From Cenococcum geophilum 1.58 (lineage: Eukaryota > Ascomycota > Dothideomycetes > Gloniales > Gloniaceae), in NCBI GenBank assembly GCA_001692895.1, contig KV748239.1, positions 467,206 through 531,205 of the forward strand: DNA of 64,000 nt. Reading direction: 5' to 3'. The position numbers and the translations under genes were made by a program. A model generated the notes under the pieces. It saw only the letters and a list, made by a program, of their open reading frames with translations, ran no database searches and was not told the origin of the DNA. Below are positions 11,594 to 24,192 of the stretch, one piece after another (position 1 is the stretch's first letter; each line of letters starts with the position of its first letter).

Positions 11594-11647
11594 AGCAACT
11601 CTAAGTGGGAGAGCACCTCTAGGTGGGAGAGCAGCTTTAGGTGGGGG
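11594..11647 (-). repeat. Three 18-bp tandem units in the Copia-1 gag region
   Basis: Three 18-bp units with pattern AGCNNCTYTARGTGGGRG. On the coding (minus) strand they give a six-residue Pro-Pro-Arg/Lys-x-Ala-Leu repeat, a low-complexity segment of the gag-like protein. Confidence 0.7.
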
Positions 11648-12160
11648 GTTGGCGTTTTAGGGGTTTTAATACAAATTAAAGTTGCCTTCTAAAGAATATG
11701 GGTTATTTTTAGGTTTCCGTAGTTAATATATAATCTTAGCTTCCGTCCATATTGGTTCTTCTATACTAGTAATAACGGCCTAAATATTGCTAGCGATTAG
11801 GTTACCGTTCTTAGTAATATATACCCCATTCCTATAGAGGAAGTCTTAAAAATCCTAAACAATATTAACGTTGCTAAGTGCCTAGGTATCAGCAGTCTAT
11901 CCTACGAAATCCTCCCTAAAATACTCCTATAGTTATAAATCGGCGTAGCATCTATTTCGGTAGAATATAATATAGTGTAGGAGAAAGCTATTAACTTGTT
12001 TTATGGTACAAGTTGTTATATTAAAGGTGAATTTATCCTAATCTTTATTGATAAGTTTCGCGTGCTTAGCTACCCCTAGTGGTAAGGAGTCTTTTTAGTT
12101 ATTTAAAGTAGGCGTAGCCATATTTTCGGAGGGAGGGAAGTGTTATTGGTATAGGGATTG

Positions 12161-12420
12161 TCGTTTGGTACGCGTTTGTAATATATATTTATTATTTAGT
12201 ACGCGTTTATCGTTTAGTACGCGTTTAGACGTATATTTATAATTATAGGGCTTAGAACCAGTTTTGGCCTTAAATCGCGAAGACTCGTAAAGTATATTAT
12301 TCTGCGTAATGGACGTAAGAATCCGTAATCTTAGAAAGGCTTAGGACCAGTTCTGGCCTTTAGATCCTTAGATTTATAGAAGAGTTTTATTTAAGGTTTA
12401 GGACTAGTTCTAACCTTAAA
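12161..12420. repeat. Two short repeat families in the Copia-1 leader
   Basis: Near 12161-12235 the motif GTTTRGTACGCGTTT occurs about three times. A second motif, GCTTAGRACCAGTTYTGGCCTT, occurs near 12249, 12338 and 12394 with drift and contains the palindrome CCAGTTCTGG. They lie in the transcribed leader just inside the 5' LTR. Confidence 0.6.
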
Positions 12421-12528
12421 AGACAGCTTTCTCTAGCACGAGTAGCACTGGTATAGTGGCTTGTCTCTTCTTGGTGGAATACCTTACTGTTCTATAGTAT
12501 AACAGTAAAGTTAACCACTAATTAGTAT

Positions 12529-12732
12529 TGGTTATATAAGGGGATATTACGTAGCTACGGTTCGTAGATAGTATAATAATTATTCTTCTTTTCTTTCTTC
12601 TTAAAGAAAGGGGTGAGGAACTTAAGGTTCCTCACCACGCTAGTGCCGCGGCGGCACGTGACGGCAACTTGCCGCACGTAACAGCAACTTGCCATACGTG
12701 ACGGCAATATGCCTTATATGCCTTTATTCCCA
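12529..12732 (-). repeat. Copia-1 5' LTR
   Basis: 204 bp, partner of 6666-6869, with the same threefold 20-bp repeat at 12654-12713. Differences from the partner are mostly transitions. Confidence 0.9.
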
Positions 12733-12901
12733 ATATATTAAAAAGGCTATAAATAATTCACTATAAGAGCTTTTATTAAATAATAAAATACTATATATAA
12801 CATATATTTACTTATAAAAGGCTAAGTATATTATTTTATACTATTTATATATATTATTAAGCTTAATAAATAAGAGCTTTTTTAATATTTTACTTTTTAA
12901 C

Positions 12902-13094
12902 TATCACGGAACCCTACCGTAGGGGCCTCCATAGGAGAGCCCCGTGCTCTTACATACACCTTACGTACAGCTTATATTAGCTACGCGTAGGTATATTACC
13001 TCCTTACGCCCTTAACCCTTACGATCGATCGCGTAACGTTTTGTAGACTTCTTAAATACATACACTTTATAGCCACTACCCCCATCCTATAACA
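12902..13094 (+). repeat. Gypsy-1 5' LTR
   Basis: 193 bp, ending TATAACA, with an internal ACGGAACCCTACCG segment. It is preceded by target copy TTAAC. Confidence 0.95.
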
Positions 13095-13336
13095 TTACGT
13101 TACGCCTTTTTACCATTAACGCTTAGCCTATAACCAATTTTACGTCTCTATAATACTATAGGCGCTATTAAAAGTAGCGTGTTTATAAATTACCTTACTT
13201 TATACTTCTAAGGAACCTATAATAGTAAGATAATATTCTTTACTAGCTATTATATTAAACCTAAAGAATAATCTAATACATATACTTAACCTATAACGCT
13301 AATTAAACCTAAGAGAATTTAATTTATTAGCCCTAG

Positions 13337-13438
13337 TGTAACGTTTCCCGCCCCAACGTCGCTATTCGGCCAAAAAGACACGGAGTGCTTGCGATATTTT
13401 TCGTAAGCGCGGCGGGATCTAATATATGTACTCTTACA
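13337..13438 (-). mobile_element. About 100-bp solo-LTR-like element, copy 1
   Basis: A 102-bp unit, TGTAACGTTTCCCGCC to CTCTTACA on plus, with TG...CA ends and perfect flanking 5-bp target copies CCTAG (13332-13336, 13439-13443). A second copy lies inverted at 20792-20891. The length and the 5-bp duplication suggest a solo LTR of a very short-LTR family. It inserted into Gypsy-1 between its 5' LTR and gag. Confidence 0.8.
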
Positions 13439-16400
13439 CCTAGCCTTAACCCCTAAGGAGATGGATATTAATAATATTTTATTTTTTATTAACTATATAA
13501 CTACGGACAAGTAAACGGAAGGGCTATTACCTATTAAAATTAAAATATAAGACGCTGAGATGTTTATAAAAATAGTAGTATAAGACCCTAATAAATACTA
13601 TCGCCTTCTATAGAACTACTACCTAAAGCTTATATAAGCCGAGATATATACTACCTAAGATCGCGATATTATCTAAGACCTATAAGCTTATAAGGAGCTC
13701 GCTAATAATATATATTAAGAAACTAAAGATAACTTCTATATGTCTAAACGCGATATCTAATAGTTAAAGAAGGCTAAAATTGCACTAATTGCTATAGTTA
13801 CTAAAAAAGAAGGCATAATTAAATATCTATAATCTTAGCTTAATGAGCATATTTATAATAACACTAGATACCTCTCTACTATATATAACGCCACCTAAGT
13901 CTTTATACCCCTAGCAACTTTACCTACTTAATACTTAATAGAGGGCTAGCGCTAAGCAGCTTTACTTAATAGAAACCCCTACTAAAGCAGTAATAATAAA
14001 AGCTATAATAATCGGACCTAAACTACCACTATAGGGTCTAATATACGCTACCTTAATCCCCTAGTCTTTTAGGGAGACTATAAGGAATATAGCTACTAGA
14101 AGATATAAATCCGTAAAAAACTAACTTAGAGCGCCTACCTTTTTTTTTTTATAGAAGATACTAAGATCGGCTATATTATTGGGCGAATAAAGGGTATACT
14201 ATTTAATAGACTCTTCGCCTAATAGGAGACTAGTAGCCCCTAAAAGTGGTAATCCTACTAAGAAGTCCTTAATAATCTTAACCTAATATACCGCGACTAT
14301 AACCTATTAGCCACTAACTAAGCTAAACTACACGCCCTAAAGATAAGCCCTACTAAATTATTTAATAAATTCTATATTAAATTTTAGGAATATACTGGAG
14401 CCCTCGCCTAAGATAATACTAAAGACTAAAAAAACCTCCTTAAAAAAGTTACTTATTGCCTTAGTTACGTAGCCGCTAGCTATAACTATAACAATGTTTA
14501 TAATATAGTAGCAGCTCTATAGAAGATTAAATAATAACTAAATTAGATTACTACTGCTAACTTTTATCTAAAGACCTCTTTATAGAAGCCCTTTAGGCCT
14601 ACTAAACCCATATATACTAAGCTACTAACGCTTACTACCCTAAGTACTACCGGAACTAATATTGATTTCTCTATACTAACCTTTTTATAAAAACTCCTAG
14701 ATAGAGAGCGCGAGCTACTCTAAAAACTAAAACGCTGCTATAGATACTATTAAGAAGGCTATTATTATAATAACCTAAACTACCTAATAGCTAAGTTTAG
14801 TAGCTGCCGCCTAATACCTAACCTAATACCCTAAACACTAAATATATTGCTATATACTACTATTATATAAGATAAAGATATAGTAATAGTAGTAGAGTTG
14901 GATATAGAAGCGGAAAACGCTAAGTTCTTGCCCTAAGTTATAGGTTAAGACGCCCTAATAGTAGAGGGATTTATATATTAGCTTACTTAATAGATAACTC
15001 TATAAAAATAAATAGACGGAAATAGATAGTTTTACCTATAATAGGAACTACTACTAAAAAATAATATAAAAGCTATTTTATAATTAATTACGGAGCTATT
15101 AATATATTTATAGATACCTAATTTATATATACTTATAACCTACCTACCTTACCCCTTATTAAAGCCCGCGCCCTATAACTTACTAATAATAGTTATACTG
15201 TATAGAAGATTACTTATATAGTATAACTCTACCTAGATATAAATAGGCACCAGGAAGAACTCTAGGCCTATATTATACTACTTGCTAACTACCCTATTAT
15301 TATTAAAATAAACTAGCTTAAATAATATAACCCTACTATTAACTAGAAGAAGAGAGAAGTAACCTTTAACTTTAAATACTATAGAGAGACTTACCTAGGG
15401 CATAGCCTAGCCACCTTTATTTACTCCCTAAGATATTAACCTAAGAAACCCCTTATTACCCTACTTATAACTAACTACTACTATATAAGTGCCCTAGCCT
15501 TCTACTATATAGTATATAGGAAAGGCTAGACCGTTACTATAGCTTCCTAATTATAACTATATAAGCTTAATAAAGAATAGAATTATATCCTTTATAGTAA
15601 TAGAATAGATATAGTTAATCTTTTAAAAGATAATGCCCCTATAGAACTCTACGAACTTTTACTTTTAGACTTTAAGAAGTCTATAAAGCTTAAAAAAGGA
15701 CTTATTAATAAAGAACTCCGCAAGCTCCTCCCTAAGAGGTACTATAACTTTACTAATATATACTTATAAAAGGGCGTAGATATACTCCCCCTATATTAAC
15801 CTAATAACTATATTATTAATATTAAATAAGAAAAAATGCTACCTTATAAGAGACCCTACTTAATATTAAAAGATAAACTTTTAGTTATAAAAAAGTATAT
15901 TAACAAGTACCTTAATAAAGGATTTATTCGTCCTAGCATATTACTAATAGCCGCCCCTATCCTTCTTACTAAGAAGCTAAAAGAAGGTATTTAATTCTGC
16001 GTTAACTATAAAGGACTTAACGCTGTTATAATTAAAAACTAATACCTAGTACCGCTTATACGTAAGACCCTTAAGCAGCTTAGTTAAGCTAAAATCTATA
16101 CTAAGCTTAATATTATTGCTACCTTTAACTATCTCTAAATACGGGAAGGTAATAAATAGAAAACCGCATTTATATTACGCTTCGGCTAATTTAAATATAC
16201 TATTATACCCTTTAGCGTATATAATGGCCTAGGCACCTTCTAAAGCTATATTAATAACGCCTTATAGGACTACCTTAATAACTTCTGCTCTGCGTACCTA
16301 GATAATATACTTATTTATAATAATAACCCTTTTAAGCATACTAAATACGTTTAAAAGGTTCTATAGCGCCTTAGGGATATAGGACTTTATATTAATTTAA

Positions 16401-19177
16401 AGAAGTATAAATTCTTAGTTATAGAAGTAAAATACCTTAAACTAATTATTACTATTAAGGGTATCCGTATGGACCTTAAAAAGGTATATATAATTACTAA
16501 ATAATAAGCCCCTAACTGCATTAAGGACGTATAAGCCTTCTTTAGTTTTACTAACTTTTATTAAAAATTTATATATAACTTCTTAGGTATAATAGCACTA
16601 CTTATAATAATAATATAAACGAAGGGCCTTTCTATAAAAGGAAGAAAAACGCACCTATACTTTATCTAGACGCTTAAATATAAGAAGGCGTTCTAAGACC
16701 TTAAAAATGCCTTTACTAAAGCACTTATCCTAGCTTACTTTATACTAGGATAATAACTCTACCTTAAAACTAACTCCTTAGACCACATTAACGTAGGTAT
16801 TCTTTCTTAGATAGGTAATAACGGTTTCCTTTACCTAGTCGTATTCTATTTATCTAAGCTTATACTATAAGAGTGTAACTATAAAATCTATAATAAAGAA
16901 CTCCTTATAATTATATAAGCGTTTAAAGAATTCTAACTAGAACTCTTCTTAGTAGAGCCTAATTAGCTAACTAAAGTCCTTATAGACTATTACAACCTTA
17001 AGTACTTTATAACTATAAAGTAGCTAAACTAATACTAAGTATATTAGAATAAGTTCCTCTTTAGTTTTAAATTTAAAATTATATATAAACTAGAAGTATA
17101 AGGTACTAAACCTAATAGCCTAATACGCTGCTTATAAGACCTTCCTTAGTCTAAAGATAACCCCTATAATTAATTCCAACACTAGATAATCCTAAAAGTA
17201 CAAAATTTGGCCTTAGGTATACTACCTATAATAAAGCTAACTATACCTTAGCTTTATACTATAGAACTAAAGTTACCTCCTAAAATTAATAAGCTTATTA
17301 CTATAATATATAACGCCTCTATTAACCCATTACTATATTAACTTATTACTATAAAGACCACTAGCACCTATACGCTACCTACTAACCTCTAAAGCTTAGG
17401 CTAGATTAATATAGCAGCCTTAAAAGTAAAAAAAAAGGCTCTATTATAGAGGCCGCCTATTTATCCCTAACTTAGAAAATTTATAACGGTAACTAATCTA
17501 AATGGCCTATAACCTCCGATTAAGCGGCTACTTAGGTAGAGAAGGAACCTATAAGCTTCTTAGCTGATACTACTTTTAGCTAAAAATAATAAACTTAGTT
17601 AAATGCTTTATAGGCGCCTGCCGCGGTTATAAGCGCGCTAAGGCCTTTAATATAAAGTACTAAGGACTACTATACCCCCTATTAGTACCTATATAATAAT
17701 AGGCAGATATCGCTATAGATTTTATTATTAACCTACTACCCTATAAACGATATAACCGTATCTATAAGAATATCCTTATAATAATATACCGACTTATAAA
17801 AGAGCGCCACTATATCCTAACTAAAGGCATAGCTGTTAGTAATGTTACTAACGCCTTTCTTTATAAAGTTTACTAACTATATAGGTTACCTAACTTAATT
17901 ACGTCTAATTAAGGTATATAATTTAACTCTAATATATAGAAACAAATCCACTAACGCCTTAGCATCTTTGTTAAGATGTCTATATCCTTTTATTATAAAA
18001 CTGCTAAGTAACCAGAAAACGCTAATACTAGCATAAAAGCGTACCTATAATAGGTAGTTGCCTATAGTTAAGATAACTAGGTAGATTACCTCCTACTAGG
18101 TAAATTTATAGTAAATAACTATATCTTAACTACTATAGGACTTGCCCCGTTCTTCGCGAATAAGGGTTATTACCCCTAATCTAGCATAAAGCCACTAGAA
18201 CCTATTAATAAGAAACTACTATATAGAAAACGCCTTAAGATACTACTTACTAACTAGCATATAGACCGTATAAAAAATCTACTCAACTACTATAAGGGAG
18301 AAATAGCCTGGGCTTAAGTAAAGTAGGCCTACTTTACTAATTATTATAAAACGCTACTACTAGAGATGCGTGTTAGCGACTAGGTATAGCTAGATATACG
18401 TAATATCTTTATATAGAGGCCTATAAAGTTACTTAATTATAAGAACCTTAGCTCCTATCTAATTAAATAAGTTATTAATAGGGGAGCTATATATAAGCTA
18501 GAACTCTTACCTACCCTAGCTACCCGCGGGATATAGCCTATATTTTACCTATAGCTACTACACCTTTATTAGCCTAATCTCTTACTAGGGTAGATATAGC
18601 CTAAACCCCTACTAGTACTAATCTAAGATAAGAATGAAGACGAGAACTATAAGGAGTAGACCGTTAAATAAATTATTAACTCTAAATACTTTAGTAAAGG
18701 TAAAGGATAATAGCTTTACTACAGAGCTATATATATAGGATTTAATATAAATTAGCCAGAATAGTAACTATAGAAAGACTTTAAAAATGTAAAGGATCTG
18801 ATTAGTAACTTTTATTATATAAACCTATAGAAACTGGGCCTAAGTAGAGACTTTATACCTAATCCCCTATAGAAGCCCTTATAAAGTTAAAACCGTTATA
18901 TATTACCACGTAAGGGCAAATTACCATTAGATTGCTATTAAATTATAGTAAAGTGCGATTATGTAACTGGAATATTATTAAGATATCTAGGAACTTTAAC
19001 CAGCAGTTAAAGTTATCTAATTAGTTAGATTCTTAAATGCTAAGCCCTATTATATAACATTATTTTAAGCCTTTAGCAATACCCCCCCCTTTTTTTTTAT
19101 ACCTTAAGTGTCCCTTTTATATATATATAAGTAACCACAGCGTCACCAGAGCTCCGCCTTTATAGGAGAAAAGGTAG

Positions 19178-19370
19178 TATTACGGAACCCTACCGCAAGG
19201 GCCTCTATAGGAGAGCCCTGTGCTTTTATATACACCTTATATATAGCTTATATTAGCTACGCGTAGGTATATTACCTCCTTACACCCTTAACCCTTATGA
19301 TTGATCGCGTAACGTTTTATAGACTCCTTGAATACATACGCTTTATAGCCACTACCCCTGTCTTATAACA
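19178..19370 (+). repeat. Gypsy-1 3' LTR
   Basis: 193 bp, the same length as its partner; differences are essentially all transitions. It is followed by target copy TTAAC. A polypyrimidine/T-rich run precedes it near 19085-19100. Confidence 0.95.
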
Positions 19371-19830
19371 TTAACGTATAAAAGTAATTATATATTATAT
19401 ATATTAGTAATTTATAATATAATATAATATTTTATATATAAAAAGTAATTATATATAAGTTTTAGCAATTAATAGTTATAAAAACTTCTACTATATAAGT
19501 AAAAAATCCTCGGAAAAAATCCTTAAAAAATGACTACCAATTTACCTATAATAGGTATATATTAAATAGTTTTAAGCCTATATATATTATTATACAAGTA
19601 TATATAAGTATTAGAGGTTATAAAACTTAAATATTTAAAATTTTCTAAGTAGTTATTTTGTTTTTTATTATAATTGCCCAAAAATTATATATATAAAAAT
19701 TATGCTATATATTAATATTTTCCATTAAAAAAAGATATAATGGGCTTTTTATATATTATATCTATAATATAATTTTTTTTTGCCTTATAGCTTATAAGGT
19801 TGTTATATTATAGAGGGTAGTAAGGTAGAA

Positions 19831-19875
19831 AAATCGTATATTAGGTAAGACCGTGCGTTAGCCGATAAAATACGG
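19831..19875 (-). repeat. Right terminal inverted repeat of the AT-rich transposon
   Basis: This is the partner of 5970-6014 and is followed by TA at 19876. The inner copy of the 10-mer (CGTATATTAG on plus) has drifted by transitions. Confidence 0.85.
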
Positions 19876-20791
19876 TATAGCGACTCTACATACCCTAACC
19901 GCGATACTACTATCGCATTTACAAGCCTTATCTGATGTTATTATCCTAACCTTTATAATCGCGATAAGCTTGTTTCCGGGGGGCGTCTATACTTAGTATA
20001 CTAATATATAGCGAGGAATAAGGTGGACGTCGCAGTTACTCTATAGCTATAAGTAATAACTTATAAATCTAACTTGTATAAGGCCCGAAATATTTAGGAA
20101 GCTTCTATTAGCGTCTAAAAAGCTAATAATATTCCTAATAATATTTAGTAATAATTTATTATATAGATTACTAAGTAAGGTAACTTAATACTTATCTGTA
20201 ATAATCTACTAGTAAGTATTTACTTGCTGGCTAAACTTTTAGTATTAATTTATTATCTTATAGAGCTATATATAAAGTCCTTTTTAGCCTTTTAAAATTA
20301 TATAAAGAAGTTATTTAGCCTTTTAAGAACTCTACTCTAGAAGAGATTACTAATTATGCTAGAGCTCTTAATAGTATTTATCTACTAGTTCCTATAACTA
20401 GTGGGTATATAAGGTAAGCTTTATAGTATAAAAGGGAGGGAGGATTATTATAAACTGTTTTTATAGTTATTAATTTCTAAATAAACTTTTTTTATATTCT
20501 AGCTAGCTAGGGGATTCTACTTATAACTTTAGAGTCCTTAATTTAGTAAGAGTTAAAGGATTAAAAGCCTTACCTAGTAGATACTATATTATAGATACTA
20601 GGTGCTCTAATACGCCTATAACTATAACTCTATACTATAGTATATAATATTATCTTTATAAGTAATTATAGGTAAATATATAGCTATAGAACGTGGAGGA
20701 GCTCTATAATCTTTAGTATATAGTATTAAGAAATATAGTAGAGCGTACTATAGGAGTTTTTAAGTATTATTTCTAATACTTTAAGGCTAGT

Positions 20792-20891
20792 TGTAAGAGT
20801 ATATATATTAGATCCCGCCGTACTTATAACAAGTTCGCAAGCACTCTTAGTCTTTTTAGCCGTATGGCGACGTAAGGCGGGACACGTTATA
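20792..20891 (+). mobile_element. About 100-bp solo-LTR-like element, copy 2
   Basis: A 100-bp unit beginning TGTAAGAGTATATATA and containing GATCCCGCCG and GGCGGGACACGTTATA. It is homologous to the reverse complement of 13337-13438 and flanked by perfect target copies CTAGT (20787-20791, 20892-20896). It lies in the 5' part of the LINE region. Both target sites contain CTAG. Confidence 0.8.
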
Positions 20892-20899
20892 CTAGTAAG

Positions 20900-22540
20900 C
20901 GTAGTCTCCCTTTAAGCATATAGGTGGATATAGTATACGCTTTAGCTATAGTTTATAACTTTATTAATATAAATAATCCGGATAATTTAAATAATAATCT
21001 AAAAGTAGAGGATAAGGTTACAAATAAGAAAAATATAGAGTTTATAGAGGTAGAAAGCGATATAGTTATAAACTAAAGATGTAATAAAATCGCGAAGCTT
21101 ATATAGGAGAGTTACTACTAGGCAATTAACAGGCCGATTACTTAAGAGTATATAGTAGATTTAGGTATATTTATAATAGAAATCTATATAGTTTCCCTCT
21201 TTATATTACCTACTAGATAGGAATAGTATATATATTACTAAGAAAAAGAGGAGCTCTTGCTGCACCCGGCCTAAAAAGACCAAAACCAACTAAAAAGAAC
21301 CCTGAAAAACACCTAGAGAATCCCCCTAAGATATATACATCGCAGGGGAGGTACACGTTAACCGACGGTGGCTCGCACTTGCGCGTAACCGCCAGATTTA
21401 CGCCTAACAACGGCCCTCTATAATAAAGATAGGTAAATACTACACTATAAAGCGGAAATACCTCAATTAAGAAGGCATTTAATAAAATATAAAGCCTACT
21501 AGACGTGTCTAGTATCTAGAATTATGGGGGAGTAACTATTAGCTATAACGAACTAATACAGCTAGTAGAATGGCTCCGCCAGTCTAGCAAACCTTAGGCG
21601 CCCCTCTAGTAAACCCTTAATTAAATTCTCTAACGGCTAAGTAAAATTAAAAATAAATAAAACCCCCTTTTACCGGCGAACTGCACCTAGGCCGCTGTAG
21701 CTGCGCTTCTATAGTATAGGGAACCTACCCCCCTTAAGACAATAACTGGGTATATAATTATAATATAACCAAATATAAAAAAAGTAGAGGGGCTTAGGGG
21801 ATAATTAGAAATAGAAGTCCTTATAGAGATTTATAAAGAGGTTTACGATATAGTTATAGTCCGACACCTTAGGAGCGGAGATATTAGAGTTACCCTAAAG
21901 GACCAATAGGCAAAGGAATAAGCCGTAAGGGTAGGGGATAGGCTAGGAGAACGTATTGGTATAAAAGTGCTTTATAAAGACTACCTAGTTAAAGTCCTAG
22001 CGGTTCCTATAAGCCTTAGGGTAAAAAAGGGACGCTAGGTAGACAATACAGTAACTATATAAAAAATAGTAAAATATACAGAACGCCTTATACTAGGCCT
22101 TAAGATTACCTAAATCTAATAGCTTTAATAGGAAAATGTAAACTAAGTAAATAATAAGAATAATAAGAGAATATAAGGGTCGCTAAAGACTTGCTAGGGA
22201 GACGCCGGTTAAACATATAGCTCCCTTATTATTAACACATATATACTAAAAATGTAAAAACTCCTTATCTAAAAAGGAATAATTATAAATGGCCTTATAT
22301 ATAACGCAAGGCTTTATAACTATAAACTACGCCTAAAATAATGCTACCGCTGTGTATAATAGGGACATACCTAATCCACATACGCAGTATAGGTGTGCTA
22401 CGGCTACTATACAGGCCCCTACAATATAAGATACTACTTAAATTAAGACTAAATAAAATGCGTATACTGCCACTAAAGCATATATATAAGGCGTAGGAGA
22501 GAGAAAACTGTATTAAATACAAGAGGTAAAAGGTAAGGGC
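20900..22540 (+). pseudogene. LINE ORF1 (gag-like, CCHC zinc knuckles), decayed
   Basis: ORF1 proteins of Tad-like LINEs bind their RNA and form the particle with ORF2. The readable core is IVIVRHLRSGDIRVTLKDQ near 21848-21906, matching the RRLRSGDI-type motif of these proteins, followed by a VGDRLGERIGIKVLYKDYLV segment to about 21990. Near 22337-22460 the frame gives a cysteine/histidine pattern CYRC-x4-GH, then V-CYGY and a later C-VYC-H, consistent with three tandem CCHC knuckles partly mutated. There are many TAA/TAG stops. A hydrophilic N-terminal part is expected in 20900-21800 but is not recognisable. The upstream limit is a guess. Confidence 0.65.
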
Positions 22541-24192
22541 TTAATAGCTACAGGAATAACTGTACGCTAGGTTATATAAATGGAAATAATAGGCAATAAG
22601 CTAGGGGGACGCAGATGCCTTCCTAGCGTTTCCTATCTTTAGTACTAGGGGGCTAGGCTAGCCATCCTAAGCCTTAACGGGCCAGAAGCGGCGCTATGTA
22701 ACATTATTAGACTATATAGGGATATAAAGATTACAGGGGATATAAGGGAAAGAACGCCCTATAGGAAGACCCCTATAGATAGCTATAGTAAGCTTAAGAC
22801 TAGGATAATTAAGAATTAGATTTAACGCGGTAAATATATTATTTATAGCTAACCTACTAAGGGTATATAGCTAGCTAGTAAGAATAGGGGAGGAACCGGA
22901 GATAATAATAGATTTAGATATAGAAGCGCTAGTAGGAATATAAGACATAGGAATAGAAAGCTCTATATAAAATAAGTAGTAACTAAGGTATAGATATAAG
23001 AGATAGAAGTTCTAAATATCCTAAAGAAAGTAGAAACGAAAGAAGTGAGGAATAAAAGAGAGGTAAAGGATCCTTGCTAGGGGTCCGCTACCTATTTATT
23101 ATATAATATAACTATAGTAATACAAACCACCGTCTTATAAGGCCTTTACTAGACAGTCTAAACCTAGAGAAATACTATATCCTTGCTATATAAGAGCCGT
23201 ACTATAATACCTATATATAATTAACATACTGCCCCTAAGGATTCTAGCTCCTATATAAACTAAAAGCAGCTATACGCGTATACTTTATAATTAGTAAGGC
23301 TATTAGCCTATCCTTATAGTTATAGTAGGTAGTTAACCTAGATATTATAGTTATAATAATCCAGATATATAGGGGACTGGTATAAATTATTAATATATAT
23401 AACCCTAGGGTTAAAGGGGTCCCATAAATAGAGAATATTATATTAGTAATAAGCTTGCTAGAAACCAAAGGTATAAAGTCTATCCTACTAGAAGATATAA
23501 ACCTTTACTACCCGCGGTAGGGGGGTATCTATATTGCTGCTAATTAATAGGTAGAGTGCCTACTAAAAGCTATAGACACCTAGGGCCTTAAGTTAGCCAC
23601 CCCTTTAGAAGTAACTATATAGTAATAAGGAACCTCTAGAAGTATAATTAACCTTATATTTATAGACAAAGGCCTATACTAGAGACTTAAAAGGTATAAC
23701 CCTAAAGAAGAATAGGCACTTGCTTTAAACTATATCCCTATTTAAATATAGCTAGATTTAGATATTAAGGCGCAACTAAGTAGTAAAAGATACGCAATAA
23801 GGAAGCTTAAGATAGACAGTTTCCTTAATATAGTTAAACAACAACTCTAAAACCTAGAAGAAATCCACCTAATTCTAAATAAGCGAGGCTTATTAGCTAC
23901 CCCTAAGGAAATCAACTAAAGACTAAAAAGGATTTAGGCAGCGATTAAAAATGGGCTAGAAGAATACTGCCCGGTTTTAAAACCGGGCCCCTATACGTAA
24001 TACGTATAGTCCGCATAATACGCGGTTCTTATTACTAGCTAATAATAAGTAAAAAGGAAATATATAAGTAGCTATAACCCTAAAGACGAGAGATAATATA
24101 AAGATATAAGAAACCAGTTAAAGAATACCCTAAAGAAAGAAGTAAGGAATAACTAGAGACGGTTTATAAATAAGTATACTTCTAACCCAAGC

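Larger units (their letters stand above)
6666..12732 (-). mobile_element. Copia-1: Ty1/Copia LTR retrotransposon fossil
   Basis: Two 204-bp direct LTRs (6666-6869 and 12529-12732) bound a 6.07-kb element on the minus strand. Parts in coding order, descending: proline-rich gag-like region with zinc knuckles near 10740-10840, integrase region about 10200-9200, reverse transcriptase about 8950-7750, RNase H about 7700-7270. The Copia order (integrase before reverse transcriptase) and the RNase H text around 7400-7570 (SLYKYLVKLGTT) support the family. It is broken, with many dozens of disabling changes in RIP style. Flanking 5-bp target copies are not clear. It sits inside the AT-rich transposon. 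RIP has erased any usable LTR clock; relative age is younger than its host element. Confidence 0.9.
12902..19370 (+). mobile_element. Gypsy-1: chromodomain Ty3/Gypsy LTR retrotransposon fossil
   Basis: Two LTRs of exactly 193 bp (12902-13094, 19178-19370) bound a 6.47-kb plus-strand element with perfect 5-bp target copies TTAAC (12897-12901 and 19371-19375). Parts in order: gag about 13540-14690, zinc knuckle near 14730-14775, protease about 15060-15260, reverse transcriptase about 15860-16500 (TAFILRFG, ATF region), RNase H about 16700-17150, integrase about 17480-18350, and a chromodomain-like tail about 18670-18870 (KDFKNVKDLI). The gene order and the tail mark it as a chromovirus. It is broken, with many dozens of RIP-type changes. 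A 102-bp solo-LTR-like element lies inside it at 13337-13438. Confidence 0.93.
5970..19875. mobile_element. AT-rich non-autonomous DNA transposon, split by two LTR elements
   Basis: The ends are inverted repeats starting CCGTATTTTATCGGC, flanked by TA on both sides (5968-5969 and 19876-19877) as in Tc1/mariner/pogo elements. Its own sequence is three pieces, 5970-6665, 12733-12901 and 19371-19875, about 1.36 kb in all. These pieces are extremely AT-rich with no recognisable coding sequence, so it looks like a MITE or deletion derivative. Copia-1 and Gypsy-1 inserted into it later. The Gypsy insertion has clean TTAAC target copies in this AT-rich DNA, which supports the pieces being one element. 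Confidence 0.75.

Noticed and set aside
20440-20700. Aspartic-protease-like IIDTRCS motif suggesting another LTR element in the LINE 5' region
   Set aside because: It is a single short match without neighbouring gag or pol domains or LTRs, too weak to call.
23244-23468. Small minus-strand open frame
   Set aside because: It is the shadow of the LINE endonuclease domain, which is clear on plus.
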